Origin: an uncultured Bacilli bacterium
GTDB lineage: Bacteria; Bacillota_I; Bacilli_A; RF39; UBA660
DNA length: 8,292 nucleotides
Direction of reading: 5' to 3'
Assembly (NCBI GenBank): GCA_934167785.1
Contig: CAKPLX010000046.1
Coordinates: 1 to 8,292 of the forward strand
In this document: piece after piece, positions 1 to 6,167 of the stretch
Numbering within the stretch: position 1 is the stretch's first letter
How the letters are laid out: the number at the start of each line of letters is the position of its first letter
Notes under the pieces: model-generated
What the model was told of the DNA's origin: nothing
Databases searched by the model: none
What the model saw: only the letters and a program-made list of their open reading frames with translations
Translations under genes and position numbers: made by a program

Positions 1-77
1 TTAGCTCTATCAGTATTTTTGCAAAAACTACACTGTAAATTGCAATTATTTGTAATTTCAATATAAATTTTTTTCAT
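1..77 (-). CDS. Radical SAM enzyme, N-terminal 25 codons (cut by window edge)
   Basis: Reading the minus strand from the ATG at 75-77, the frame stays open to base 1 and begins MKKIYIEITNNCNLQCSFC. C12, C16 and C19 form the C-x3-C-x2-C motif that ligates the 4Fe-4S cluster cleaving S-adenosylmethionine in radical SAM enzymes. The preceding beta strand (IYIEITNNCNL) is typical of the radical SAM/SPASM-like group in Bacillota. A modest ribosome binding site (AGAAAGG, about 11 nt upstream) and a good promoter at 125-153 support this start. Only the N-terminus is visible, so substrate and subgroup cannot be given. The gene continues to the left of the window and is its own transcription unit, separated from the 68-residue gene by a terminator. 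Confidence 0.85.
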   Translation of the reverse strand, partial: MKKIYIEITNNCNLQCSFCKNTDRA

Positions 78-124
78 TATATATTGTACCTTTCTACGCA
101 ATAATTTCATTTATCGATTTTTTA

Positions 125-153
125 ATTATATATTTATAAATTGTATGTATCAA
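125..153 (-). promoter_or_regulatory. Sigma-A promoter of the radical SAM gene
   Basis: On the minus strand, TTGATA (148-153) and TATAAT (125-130) are separated by exactly 17 nt. Transcription should start near 118, giving a leader of about 40 nt before the ATG at 77. The promoter lies immediately downstream of the terminator at 156-194, so the radical SAM gene is probably transcribed independently of the upstream small gene. Confidence 0.75.
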
Positions 154-155
154 CT

Positions 156-194
156 AAAAAGCGTAGATACATCCCAGAGGTTATATCTACGCTT
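156..194 (-). terminator. Intrinsic terminator after the 68-residue gene
   Basis: An 11-bp perfect stem pairs 159-169 with 184-194 (AAGCGTAGATA and TATCTACGCTT) around a 14-nt loop. On the minus strand it is followed by a run of Ts (complement of the A run at 156-160). It lies 35 nt past the TGA of the 68-residue gene. Confidence 0.8.
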
Positions 195-198
195 CAAT

Positions 199-218
199 TT
201 GTAGGATACATCCTACAA
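199..218. repeat. 20-bp perfect palindrome / hairpin
   Basis: TTGTAGGATACATCCTACAA is a perfect inverted repeat: a 9-bp arm at 199-207 pairs with 210-218 around 2 nt. It sits between the stop codon of the 68-residue gene and the terminator. It shares the 9-mer GATACATCC with the terminator hairpin (166-174 and 205-213). It may be a transcript-stabilising 3' hairpin or a protein-binding site; the sequence alone does not decide. Confidence 0.6.
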
Positions 219-228
219 TACCACTATG

Positions 229-435
229 TCATTTCGTTTCTTTTACAAACCATCGAGCTGTGCCAGGGACATACAAAGTTGGAACGCCTCCATCTTCGCC
301 AAAGCAATGGTCATAACGGTAGTTATCCATAGGTCTACTTGCAAGCTCAGCTCGCAAGCCTTTGACTTCTGCCTGTAATTCTCTGATGTACTCTGTTTCA
401 CGTCTATCAACTTCGCCATATGATGATGGATACAT
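229..435 (-). CDS. Orphan 68-residue protein of unknown function, GC-discordant
   Basis: I do not recognise this protein. It starts at the ATG at 433-435, preceded by an excellent ribosome binding site (GGAGG, 7 nt spacing), and ends with TGA. Residues about 9-34 are rich in E, R, L and A in a heptad-like pattern (RRETEYIRELQAEVKGLRAE) and should form a charged, possibly coiled-coil helix. The C-terminal half (about 35-68) is aromatic- and glycine-rich, with DNYRYDHCFGEDGG followed by a compact tail ending ARWFVKETK. There is no signal peptide or membrane segment, so it should be cytoplasmic. By hand count the gene is about 44% GC, far above the AT-rich genes around it, which suggests recent transfer. 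It has its own consensus promoter (493-521) and terminator (156-194), so it is a single-gene unit that is probably strongly expressed. Confidence 0.75.
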   Translation of the reverse strand: MYPSSYGEVDRRETEYIRELQAEVKGLRAELASRPMDNYRYDHCFGEDGGVPTLYVPGTARWFVKETK

Positions 436-492
436 GCCTTATCCTCCTTCTGATGTTAAACATGTGTGTATTGCGAACAAAAACTAAAATAT

Positions 493-521
493 ATTATAGT
501 GTGAATTTTATTTCATGTCAA
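493..521 (-). promoter_or_regulatory. Perfect-consensus sigma-A promoter of the 68-residue gene
   Basis: On the minus strand the -35 box TTGACA (516-521) and the -10 box TATAAT (493-498) are both exact consensus hexamers with a 17-nt spacer. Transcription should start near 486, leaving a leader of about 50 nt. No operator-like dyad is visible in the spacer, so expression may be constitutive and strong. Confidence 0.85.
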
Positions 522-570
522 GCTTTTGCATTAGAAACATTATTAAATATTTATATAGAAATCATGATAA

Positions 571-603
571 ATAATAAGAGTTGCTATTATTTTAGCAACT
601 CTT
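571..603 (-). terminator. Terminator hairpin closing the copper operon / FtsX remnant
   Basis: A perfect 11-bp stem pairs 576-586 with 593-603 (AAGAGTTGCTA and TAGCAACTCTT) around a 6-nt loop. On the minus strand it is followed by TTATTATTTAT, a T-rich but interrupted tail. The upper arm overlaps the stop codon (603-605) of the permease remnant. It was probably that gene's original terminator and is now the first one downstream of copA. Confidence 0.65.
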
Positions 604-800
604 TATACTAATTGTTCATTTCCTTTTAAACTTGATACCATATCAATTTTTTTAATCTTTTTTGATAACAATTTTGAAACTATATAAGACATTACAAAAG
701 TTCCTTTACCTGCAATAATATAAGTAGGAATTTCGTTTCTTAAAGTATCTGATGTTGTTTCTCGTAAAATTTTTCTAGTTGAGACAGAAGTAATCTTATT
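603..800 (-). pseudogene. FtsX-like ABC transporter permease, C-terminal remnant
   Basis: The minus-strand frame between the in-frame stop at 801-803 and the TAA at 603-605 encodes about 65 residues without interruption but has no credible start codon. The translation includes NEIPTYIIAGKGTFVMSYIV, a last-transmembrane-like segment, then SKLLSKKIKKIDMVSSLKGN and a short tail. A final helix followed by a basic stretch and a D-M-V-x-S-L-K-like motif is characteristic of the end of FtsX/MacB-type permeases. A full permease of this class is several hundred residues long, so this is the 3' end of a lost gene. It begins just after the copA stop in a different frame. The lysine within the presumed membrane helix (AGKGTF) could reflect decay. 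Family assignment is from pattern memory, not a search. Confidence 0.55.
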
Positions 801-805
801 TTAAT

Positions 806-3013
806 CTATATTTCAATTTTTCTTAATCTTAATGCATTTAAAATAACAGTTAAACTACTAAATACCATTGCTAAACTTGCAATCATTGGATTGATTAAAA
901 TTCCTATTGGTTTAAGTATGCCTATTGCTACCGGTATCATCAAACAATTATAGAAAAATGCCCAAAACAAATTTTGTTTTATATTCTTAACTGTTTTCTC
1001 ACTAATGATAATCAATTTTAATACTGAGTTTAAATCATTTTTAGTTAAAATAACATCACTAGAATCCATTGCTATATCAGTTCCACTTTTTACACTTACA
1101 CCAATATCTGCATTTGTTAATGCTGGACTATCATTTATACCATCTCCACACATCATAACTTTATTTCCTTTAGCTTTTAAATCTTTAATTGTTTCTGATT
1201 TTTGAGCTGGTAAAACATTTGAAATAACTTTTGTAATTCCTAATTCTTTTCCTATTTTTTCGGCAGTTTCCTTGTTATCTCCTGTTAGCATTATTGTATC
1301 AATATTGTGACTATTTAATTTACTAATTACTTCTTTTGCATTTTCTCTTATAATATCGTTTACGCCTATCAATGCAATGATTTCATCATTTCTAGTAACA
1401 TAAACAATACTATTTCCATTTTTAGCTAATTCTTTTTCATCTTCCAAATGACTGTTAGGAATAGAAAATTTCTCCATCATTTTTCTGTTTCCAAGCATAA
1501 GTTTTTGATTATTAACTTCTCCAACTAGACCATATCCAGCTAAATTTTGCATATTACTTACTTCTATTTTGCTTATTTTATTTTCTTTCATATAATCAGT
1601 AAAAGCTTTGCCTATTGGATGTGTAGACTTCTCCTCTATGCTACCTATAAGCTGAATTAGCTCTTTTTCTTCTAAATTACTATAATTATATATTTTAGAA
1701 ATTTTTAATTTTCCATAAGTTAGTGTACCAGTTTTATCAAACACTATTGTATTTGTTTTTGATGCATTTTCTAGAATTTCACTCTTTTTTACTAATATAC
1801 CATTACTTGCACATAAGCCCTCACTAACAACTATAGCAAGAGGCGTTGCTAACCCTAAACTACAAGGGCAAGCAACAACAAGAACAGTGATAAAAGTACT
1901 TAAAGCAGTAGCAAAATTATACCCTAAAACAAGATAACAAATAAATGTTAATATAGCAATTACTATTACTGTAGGAACAAAATATCCAGAAATTTTATCA
2001 GCAATTTTTGCAATTGGAGCCTTAGTATTACTTGCTTTTACAACCAATCTTACAATTTCAGAAACAGTAGATTCTTTTCCAATTTTTTCTGCTTTATATT
2101 TTATAAAGCCATCATAATTTAAACTTCCTGCAATTACTTTTTCTCCAACGCTTTTATTAACAGGTTTACTTTCTCCAGTTATAAAAGATTCATCTAAATG
2201 TGTACTTCCCTCTATAATTTCACCATCAACTGCTATTTTATCTCCTGCTTTTGAAATTACAATATTACCTTTTTTAATTTCATCTAAAGTAACTTGTTTT
2301 TGTACACCATTAACTTCTATAGTTGCTTGATTTGGTGTGATTTCTACTAATTTTTGTATTGCACTTTTGGTTTTATCTTTACTTATACCATCAATATATC
2401 TTCCAAGCTTTACGAAATAAATTATTATTGCAGAAGATTCAAAGTATAAATTCATTGTGAAATGCTGGTCACCTTTTAAAACTCTATACATTCCATATAC
2501 ACTGTAAATAAAACTGCTTAATACACCAATTGTTACAAGAGTATCCATATTTGGTATCTTATGAATTAAATTTTTATATCCATTTTTTAAAATATCATAT
2601 CCATATACTAAAAATGCAATTGTTAATATAAATAAGCATATAGTATAATTTATTGGATTATGATGTAAATCTAAAAATTCTATAATTGGCAAATTAACCA
2701 TGTGTCCCATTGCAATATACATAAAAATAATTGCTAAAATAGTAAAGATAATAAATTTATTTTTTTCTTTTTTGCTACTTTTTTCTACATTTATTTCTTT
2801 GAATAATCCTAAACTTTTAAAACCTGCCTGTTTAATATATTTTTCTATTTTTTCTTGGTCTAAGATTTTTTCATCATAGGTTATTGTAGCATTTGCCATA
2901 ACAAGGTTTACACTTGCATTAAAAATACCATTTTGTTTATTTAAATACTTTTCTAAACCATTTGAGCAAGCACTGCATGTCATACCATCAATTGATAAAA
3001 TTATATTTTGCAT
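806..3013 (-). CDS. copA: Copper-exporting P1B-type ATPase CopA
   Basis: A 735-residue Cu(I) export ATPase of the inner membrane, complete in length for a one-domain CopA. Residues 1-70 are one heavy-metal-associated domain with the metal-binding GMTCSAC (C13, C16). Membrane helices follow from about residue 86. The actuator loop carries TGES (279-282). The transmembrane CPC metal site is at 382-384, the phosphorylated aspartate is D426 in DKTGT, the nucleotide-binding HP pair is H465-P466, and the hinge motif GDGIND is at 623-628. The Y-N pair (688-689) and M-x-x-S-S pattern (717-721 region) in the last two helices are the copper-type determinants. No key residue is missing. It starts 3 nt after the copZ stop, with a GGAATAGG-type ribosome binding site inside the end of copZ, so translation is probably coupled. 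Last gene of csoR-copZ-copA, induced by copper through CsoR. Confidence 0.96.
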   Translation of the reverse strand: MQNIILSIDGMTCSACSNGLEKYLNKQNGIFNASVNLVMANATITYDEKILDQEKIEKYIKQAGFKSLGLFKEINVEKSSKKEKNKFIIFTILAIIFMYIAMGHMVNLPIIEFLDLHHNPINYTICLFILTIAFLVYGYDILKNGYKNLIHKIPNMDTLVTIGVLSSFIYSVYGMYRVLKGDQHFTMNLYFESSAIIIYFVKLGRYIDGISKDKTKSAIQKLVEITPNQATIEVNGVQKQVTLDEIKKGNIVISKAGDKIAVDGEIIEGSTHLDESFITGESKPVNKSVGEKVIAGSLNYDGFIKYKAEKIGKESTVSEIVRLVVKASNTKAPIAKIADKISGYFVPTVIVIAILTFICYLVLGYNFATALSTFITVLVVACPCSLGLATPLAIVVSEGLCASNGILVKKSEILENASKTNTIVFDKTGTLTYGKLKISKIYNYSNLEEKELIQLIGSIEEKSTHPIGKAFTDYMKENKISKIEVSNMQNLAGYGLVGEVNNQKLMLGNRKMMEKFSIPNSHLEDEKELAKNGNSIVYVTRNDEIIALIGVNDIIRENAKEVISKLNSHNIDTIMLTGDNKETAEKIGKELGITKVISNVLPAQKSETIKDLKAKGNKVMMCGDGINDSPALTNADIGVSVKSGTDIAMDSSDVILTKNDLNSVLKLIIISEKTVKNIKQNLFWAFFYNCLMIPVAIGILKPIGILINPMIASLAMVFSSLTVILNALRLRKIEI

Positions 3014-3016
3014 ATC

Positions 3017-3223
3017 CTATTCCTTCACTTCAAAACCTATATCTTCGATTTTTTCTTTTATTTGATTTACATCTAAATCTTCTTTTGAAGTTACAGTTAC
3101 TATTCCTGTATTATGATCTGCAACAACACTTTCAACTCCATCAATTGTTGATACTGCATTTTTAACTCTATTTTCGCAACCTCCACAAACCATTCCTTCA
3201 ACTTTAATTGTACATTCTTTCAT
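3017..3223 (-). CDS. copZ: Copper chaperone CopZ (heavy-metal-associated domain protein)
   Basis: A single heavy-metal-associated domain of 68 residues that binds Cu(I) in the cytoplasm and passes it to CopA. The N-terminus carries the signature TIKVEGMVCGGCENRV with C13 and C16 as the copper thiolates. The rest follows the family's beta-alpha-beta-beta-alpha-beta pattern, including the DGVESV and IKEKIEDIGFEV segments. I place the start at the ATG at 3221-3223, because it is preceded by GAAGGG (3231-3236) at 7 nt and gives the usual family length. The upstream in-frame ATG at 3236-3238 would add five residues but has no ribosome binding site. It lies 18 nt after csoR and 3 nt before copA, inside the copper operon. 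Confidence 0.93.
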   Translation of the reverse strand: MKECTIKVEGMVCGGCENRVKNAVSTIDGVESVVADHNTGIVTVTSKEDLDVNQIKEKIEDIGFEVKE

Positions 3224-3230
3224 TTTAATA

Positions 3231-3236
3231 CCCTTC
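3231..3236 (-). promoter_or_regulatory. Ribosome binding site deciding the copZ start
   Basis: GAAGGG on the minus strand lies 7 nt before the ATG at 3221-3223. The alternative ATG at 3236-3238 overlaps this site and is preceded only by an A-rich stretch, so the inner start is favoured. Confidence 0.6.
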
Positions 3237-3241
3237 ATTTT

Positions 3242-3532
3242 TTATCTATTAAATTTTTTAAACAAACTTACAAGTTCATCAATTACTTCTAAATTGCCAT
3301 TTTCTAAATCATCTGCTACACAAGAATAAATATGATTCTCTAGTATATGATTAGACAAACTTTTAACCGAATTTTCAATTGCTGATAACTGTATCAATAT
3401 GTCATTACAATATTCATCATTTTGTACCATTTTATTTATAGCACTTAATTGCCCTGATATTCGATTTATTCTATTAGTTATAATTTTCTTTTCATCATCA
3501 CTTCTAATAGTTTTCTTTTTATGACACTCCAT
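3242..3532 (-). CDS. csoR: CsoR-family copper-sensing repressor
   Basis: A 96-residue all-helical repressor of the CsoR/RcnR (DUF156) family. The N-terminal helix contains the family signature NRINRISGQLSAINKMV (about 20-36). The Cu(I) ligand set C-x24-H-x3-C is complete: C42, H67 and C71. This points to the copper branch rather than the nickel/cobalt (RcnR), formaldehyde (FrmR) or persulfide (CstR) branches. An additional Cys3-His4 near the N-terminus is unusual but probably not part of the core site. The start at 3530-3532 follows GGAGG with 5 nt spacing. It is the first gene of csoR-copZ-copA and binds an operator in its own promoter (3558-3573); Cu(I) binding releases the DNA and opens the operon, so the circuit is autoregulatory. 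Confidence 0.94.
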   Translation of the reverse strand: MECHKKKTIRSDDEKKIITNRINRISGQLSAINKMVQNDEYCNDILIQLSAIENSVKSLSNHILENHIYSCVADDLENGNLEVIDELVSLFKKFNR

Positions 3533-3552
3533 ACTTTCCTCCTTCGGCTATT

Positions 3553-3582
3553 ATTATATACCTGTATGGGTATCTTTGTAAA
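3553..3582 (-). promoter_or_regulatory. Promoter of the csoR-copZ-copA operon
   Basis: On the minus strand TTTACA (3577-3582) and TATAAT (3553-3558) are 18 nt apart. Transcription should start close to 3546, so the leader is very short (about 14 nt) and holds little beyond the ribosome binding site. The spacer is occupied by the CsoR-type operator. Confidence 0.75.
3558..3573. promoter_or_regulatory. CsoR-type operator within the promoter spacer
   Basis: ATACCTGTATGGGTAT is an interrupted palindrome with half-sites ATACC and GGTAT around 6 nt. This matches the TACC...GGTA architecture known for CsoR operators. It fills the space between -35 and -10, so bound CsoR would block RNA polymerase. 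A further GGGGTATA half-site lies at 3587-3594, just upstream of the -35 box. Confidence 0.75.
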
Positions 3583-3621
3583 TAGAGGGGTATAGTTCGT
3601 TTTTTGCCGATTTATTGCTAT

Positions 3622-4953
3622 TTACATATATTCATATTTTTTTCTGTTTTTAATAATACATGTTATACTAACAATTATTGCTAAAAATTCAGCTACTGTA
3701 ACTGAAAGCCATATTCCATTTATATCAAATATTGCTGGTAAAATTAAAACCATTGCAACTTGGAATAATAATGTTCTTAAAAATGATATAAGAGCTGAAA
3801 CCAACCCATTATTCAATGCTGTAAAGAATGATGATGTAAATATGTTAAACCAACTTATAAGATATGATAATGAATATAATCTTATTGCTTTAATAGTTAA
3901 TTCTAATAGTTCTTTATCATATCCAACAAAAATGCTTGCTAAAGGTTTAGCTAAAATTTCAGCCAAACAAGTCATTATAACAGCTATAACACCTAGTAAT
4001 TTTAAACTTTTGCTTAATAAGTTTTTTAATTCTTCTTTATTGTCAGAACCATAGTGATATCCTATTATTGGTGCTGTACCAACGGAATATCCCATATATG
4101 TTCCTACAAATATAAATCCAACATACATTATGATTCCATAAGCTGATACGCCGTTTGCTCCTGCTAATTTCATAAGTTGCATATTAAATAAAATATTTAC
4201 AAGTGACATTGAAAGATTTGTTACCATTTCTGATGAACCATTCGAACAAGTCTTTGCTATTGTAAATAAATCAAATTTAGTTTTCCCTAATTTTAGAGAT
4301 GTATCATTTTTTCTAGAAAAATATATTAAAGGAATAAGAGCACCAACAGTTTGACTTGTAACTGTTGCTATTGCTGCTCCAGCAACTCTTAATTTAAATA
4401 CATAGATTAGTAAAAAATCCAAAAACATATTTATAATTCCAGAAATAATAGAAATAATCAAACCAAATTTTGGCTTTTCAGCAACAACCATAAATGATTG
4501 AAAACTATTTTGTAATATAAAAGCTGTCATTCCAATTAAAAGTATTCTTCCATAAGTCAAACAATCAGCCATCATTTCATCTGTTGCTCCAAGAAGTTTT
4601 GCAACTGTTTTAAGCAATAATATTCCAATTATAGTAGATATTATACCTAGTATTATTTCTGTATATATTAACAAAGAAAATTGTTTATTAGCCTTTTCTT
4701 TATCTCCTTCTCCTAAAGTTTTTGAAATAATCGCACTTCCTCCTGTACCCATCATAAATCCAATTGTTCCTATTATCATGATTGCTGGCATAATTAGATT
4801 GATAGATGCAAATGCATTATTTCCTGCAAAATTTGATATAAATACTCCATCTACTACGCCATAGATAGATGTAAATATCATCATTATTATTGTTGGTAAT
4901 GTAAATTTTATTAGTTTTTTATATGTAAAATGTTCTGATAAGTTTATTGCCAT
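3622..4953 (-). CDS. MATE-family multidrug efflux transporter (MepA-like)
   Basis: A 443-residue polytopic membrane protein whose length fits the twelve-helix MATE family, which exports drugs and other organic cations using Na+ or H+ gradients. The N-terminal lobe shows MATE/MepA-like features: IYGVVDGVFISNFAG in the first helix region (about 30-44, with conserved D35) and GGSAIISKTLGEGDKEKAN (71-89) in the first cytoplasmic loop. The second lobe begins around residue 235 with a similar repeat (MVTNLSMSLVNILFN). The start at 4951-4953 follows GAAAGGA at about 8 nt. It lies 52 nt after the kinase-like gene with no clear promoter between, so it is probably the last gene of the operon starting at 6848. 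No terminator is visible before the copper promoter. The substrate cannot be told from sequence. Confidence 0.93.
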   Translation of the reverse strand: MAINLSEHFTYKKLIKFTLPTIIMMIFTSIYGVVDGVFISNFAGNNAFASINLIMPAIMIIGTIGFMMGTGGSAIISKTLGEGDKEKANKQFSLLIYTEIILGIISTIIGILLLKTVAKLLGATDEMMADCLTYGRILLIGMTAFILQNSFQSFMVVAEKPKFGLIISIISGIINMFLDFLLIYVFKLRVAGAAIATVTSQTVGALIPLIYFSRKNDTSLKLGKTKFDLFTIAKTCSNGSSEMVTNLSMSLVNILFNMQLMKLAGANGVSAYGIIMYVGFIFVGTYMGYSVGTAPIIGYHYGSDNKEELKNLLSKSLKLLGVIAVIMTCLAEILAKPLASIFVGYDKELLELTIKAIRLYSLSYLISWFNIFTSSFFTALNNGLVSALISFLRTLLFQVAMVLILPAIFDINGIWLSVTVAEFLAIIVSITCIIKNRKKYEYM

Positions 4954-5005
4954 TTTATTTTCCTTTCTTTATTGCATTTATTTTTTAATGTGTATTAGTA
5001 TGATT

Positions 5006-5623
5006 TTACTTATTATTTTCAAACCATTTTTCAATATATTCTGCAAGTGCTGGAACCATTGACTTTATTTCTATATTTGATGTATTTATACATAGATTAT
5101 AATTTTCCTTACTTCCCCACTCCGCATTTGATATTAAATCATTCAAAGCTTTTCTATTTTTATCAATACTTTTTATTTTATGTTCTAATTCTTTATCAGT
5201 TAAGTTTTCATCTTCTTCAGCTTTTTCTCTACAACGTTTTATTTTTGATTTCATATCTGCATATACAAAGATATTCATTGGATTGTAGTCTTTTAGTATA
5301 GTATTTGCACCTCTACCTACAATAATTGCATTGCCCTTTTCAGCTATTTTTTTCAAAATTTTGCTTTGTGCTACAAGCAATTCTGTTTGATTATTTTGAA
5401 CAGTAGAATACATTGCAAAAGATTTTGCAAATTGAAAAGCATAAGGATATGCACCTTTTTCAGAAATATTTTTAATATATTCTTCTGACATTCCTGTTTC
5501 TTTTGCAAGCAATGTTATTATCTCTGAATCATAATAAGAATAACCTAGTGCATCTGCTAGTCTTTTTCCTACTTCTTTTCCACCGCTTCCAAATTCTCTA
5601 CTAATTGTTACAATTTTATTCAT
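5006..5623 (-). CDS. Cytidylate-kinase-like P-loop protein
   Basis: A 205-residue protein of the cytidylate-kinase-like group (Pfam Cytidylate_kin2 type), predicted to bind ATP and phosphorylate a nucleotide or related small molecule in the cytoplasm. The N-terminus IVTISREFGSGGKEVGKRLA (4-23) carries the Walker A-like glycine-rich loop. NAIIVGRGAN (98-107) and ENYNLCINTS (173-182) are further conserved segments, and the K/E-rich helices at about 124-165 correspond to the lid. I chose the ATG at 5621-5623: it gives the family's usual start and has GGGGG (5632-5636) at 8 nt. An adjacent ATG (5624-5626) or an outer one at 5636-5638 would add one or five residues. Such proteins are often not the essential Cmk, and the true substrate is unknown. 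It sits between a HAD protein and a MATE pump in one operon. Confidence 0.85.
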   Translation of the reverse strand: MNKIVTISREFGSGGKEVGKRLADALGYSYYDSEIITLLAKETGMSEEYIKNISEKGAYPYAFQFAKSFAMYSTVQNNQTELLVAQSKILKKIAEKGNAIIVGRGANTILKDYNPMNIFVYADMKSKIKRCREKAEEDENLTDKELEHKIKSIDKNRKALNDLISNAEWGSKENYNLCINTSNIEIKSMVPALAEYIEKWFENNK

Positions 5624-5631
5624 CATAAAAA

Positions 5632-5636
5632 CCCCC
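5632..5636 (-). promoter_or_regulatory. Ribosome binding site deciding the kinase-like start
   Basis: GGGGG on the minus strand is 8 nt before the ATG at 5621-5623 and 5 nt before the ATG at 5624-5626. The outer ATG at 5636-5638 is preceded only by a weak GAGAG and overlaps this site. Confidence 0.45.
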
Positions 5637-5667
5637 ATTCTTATTTTCTCTCTAAAATATTTTTCTT

Positions 5668-6165
5668 TTATCTTTCAGCATAATCATCATTTGTTTCTAA
5701 TTTTTTATGTTTTCCAAGTCTTTTTATAATTTCTTCAATATCTTTTTGGAGAATACCTTCTCCTAAATTATGTCCATTTCCATTTGATATTTTTATCAAT
5801 TTTGATAATAATTTATTATCATATGATTCAAAAATTTCATCATCCAATATTACAAAATCATCTACATCTCTATTTTGATTTAACCAAGCTTTTATTTCTT
5901 TTCCTCTTTCACTATTCATGTGAGGAGTCACATCTGTTGGTATTCCAAATTGAGATAGAATTGAAATCAAATATTTTCCTACCTTCCCGTATCTTCCTGA
6001 AGCTGTTAAAACAACTTTTGAATTAGTTAATTTTACAGCTGATATTAGCAATTTTAATTTTTCTTTATCTATCTCGTTTTCTGGTTTTAATTCTAAATGT
6101 TTTATAGAATCTATGTACTCATCTGAATTTAAAACACCATCTATGTCTAAAAATATAACATTCAT
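5668..6165 (-). CDS. HAD-superfamily phosphatase-like protein
   Basis: A 165-residue cytoplasmic HAD-fold protein. Motif I is FLDIDGVLNS (5-14) with nucleophile D7 and general acid/base D9. Motif II is probably T54 or S56 in VVLTASGRYG (51-60). A basic RGKEIKAWL (87-95) follows, and motif IV is ILDDE (106-110) with D108/D109 for Mg2+. The pattern D-x-D-G-V-L-N, then R-G-x-E-I-x-x-W-L, then I-L-D-D resembles the HAD domain described in Swiss Army Knife RNA-repair proteins; there the second motif is usually S-S-W-R-like, here it is T-A-S-G-R. It is likely a phosphatase or phosphotransferase of unknown substrate. It starts 2 nt after the stop of the upstream gene, whose end supplies the ribosome binding site, so the two are translationally coupled. 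Confidence 0.85.
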   Translation of the reverse strand: MNVIFLDIDGVLNSDEYIDSIKHLELKPENEIDKEKLKLLISAVKLTNSKVVLTASGRYGKVGKYLISILSQFGIPTDVTPHMNSERGKEIKAWLNQNRDVDDFVILDDEIFESYDNKLLSKLIKISNGNGHNLGEGILQKDIEEIIKRLGKHKKLETNDDYAER

Positions 6166-6167
6166 AT

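Noticed and set aside
141..332. Plus-strand open frame starting TTG over the terminator and the 68-residue gene
   Set aside because: It has no ribosome binding site, runs through a terminator hairpin and lies antisense to a gene with a perfect promoter and binding site.
576..603. Plus-strand terminator use of the same hairpin
   Set aside because: The plus-strand side has only a short CTTTATACT tail and there is no supported plus-strand gene to terminate.
420..611. Plus-strand open frame across the promoter and terminator region
   Set aside because: Its translation is low in complexity and Cys/Tyr/Ile-rich, it has no ribosome binding site, and it covers a consensus minus-strand promoter.
1005..1205. 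Plus-strand frames inside copA and the other minus-strand genes, such as 2962-3165, 3842-4054, 5047-5301, 5784-6026 and 7717-7947
   Set aside because: They are complementary-strand shadows of well-supported genes, with hydrophobic low-complexity translations and no start signals.
3224..3238. Longer copZ start at 3238
   Set aside because: It has no ribosome binding site, and it overlaps the GAAGGG that serves the ATG at 3221-3223, which gives the normal family length.
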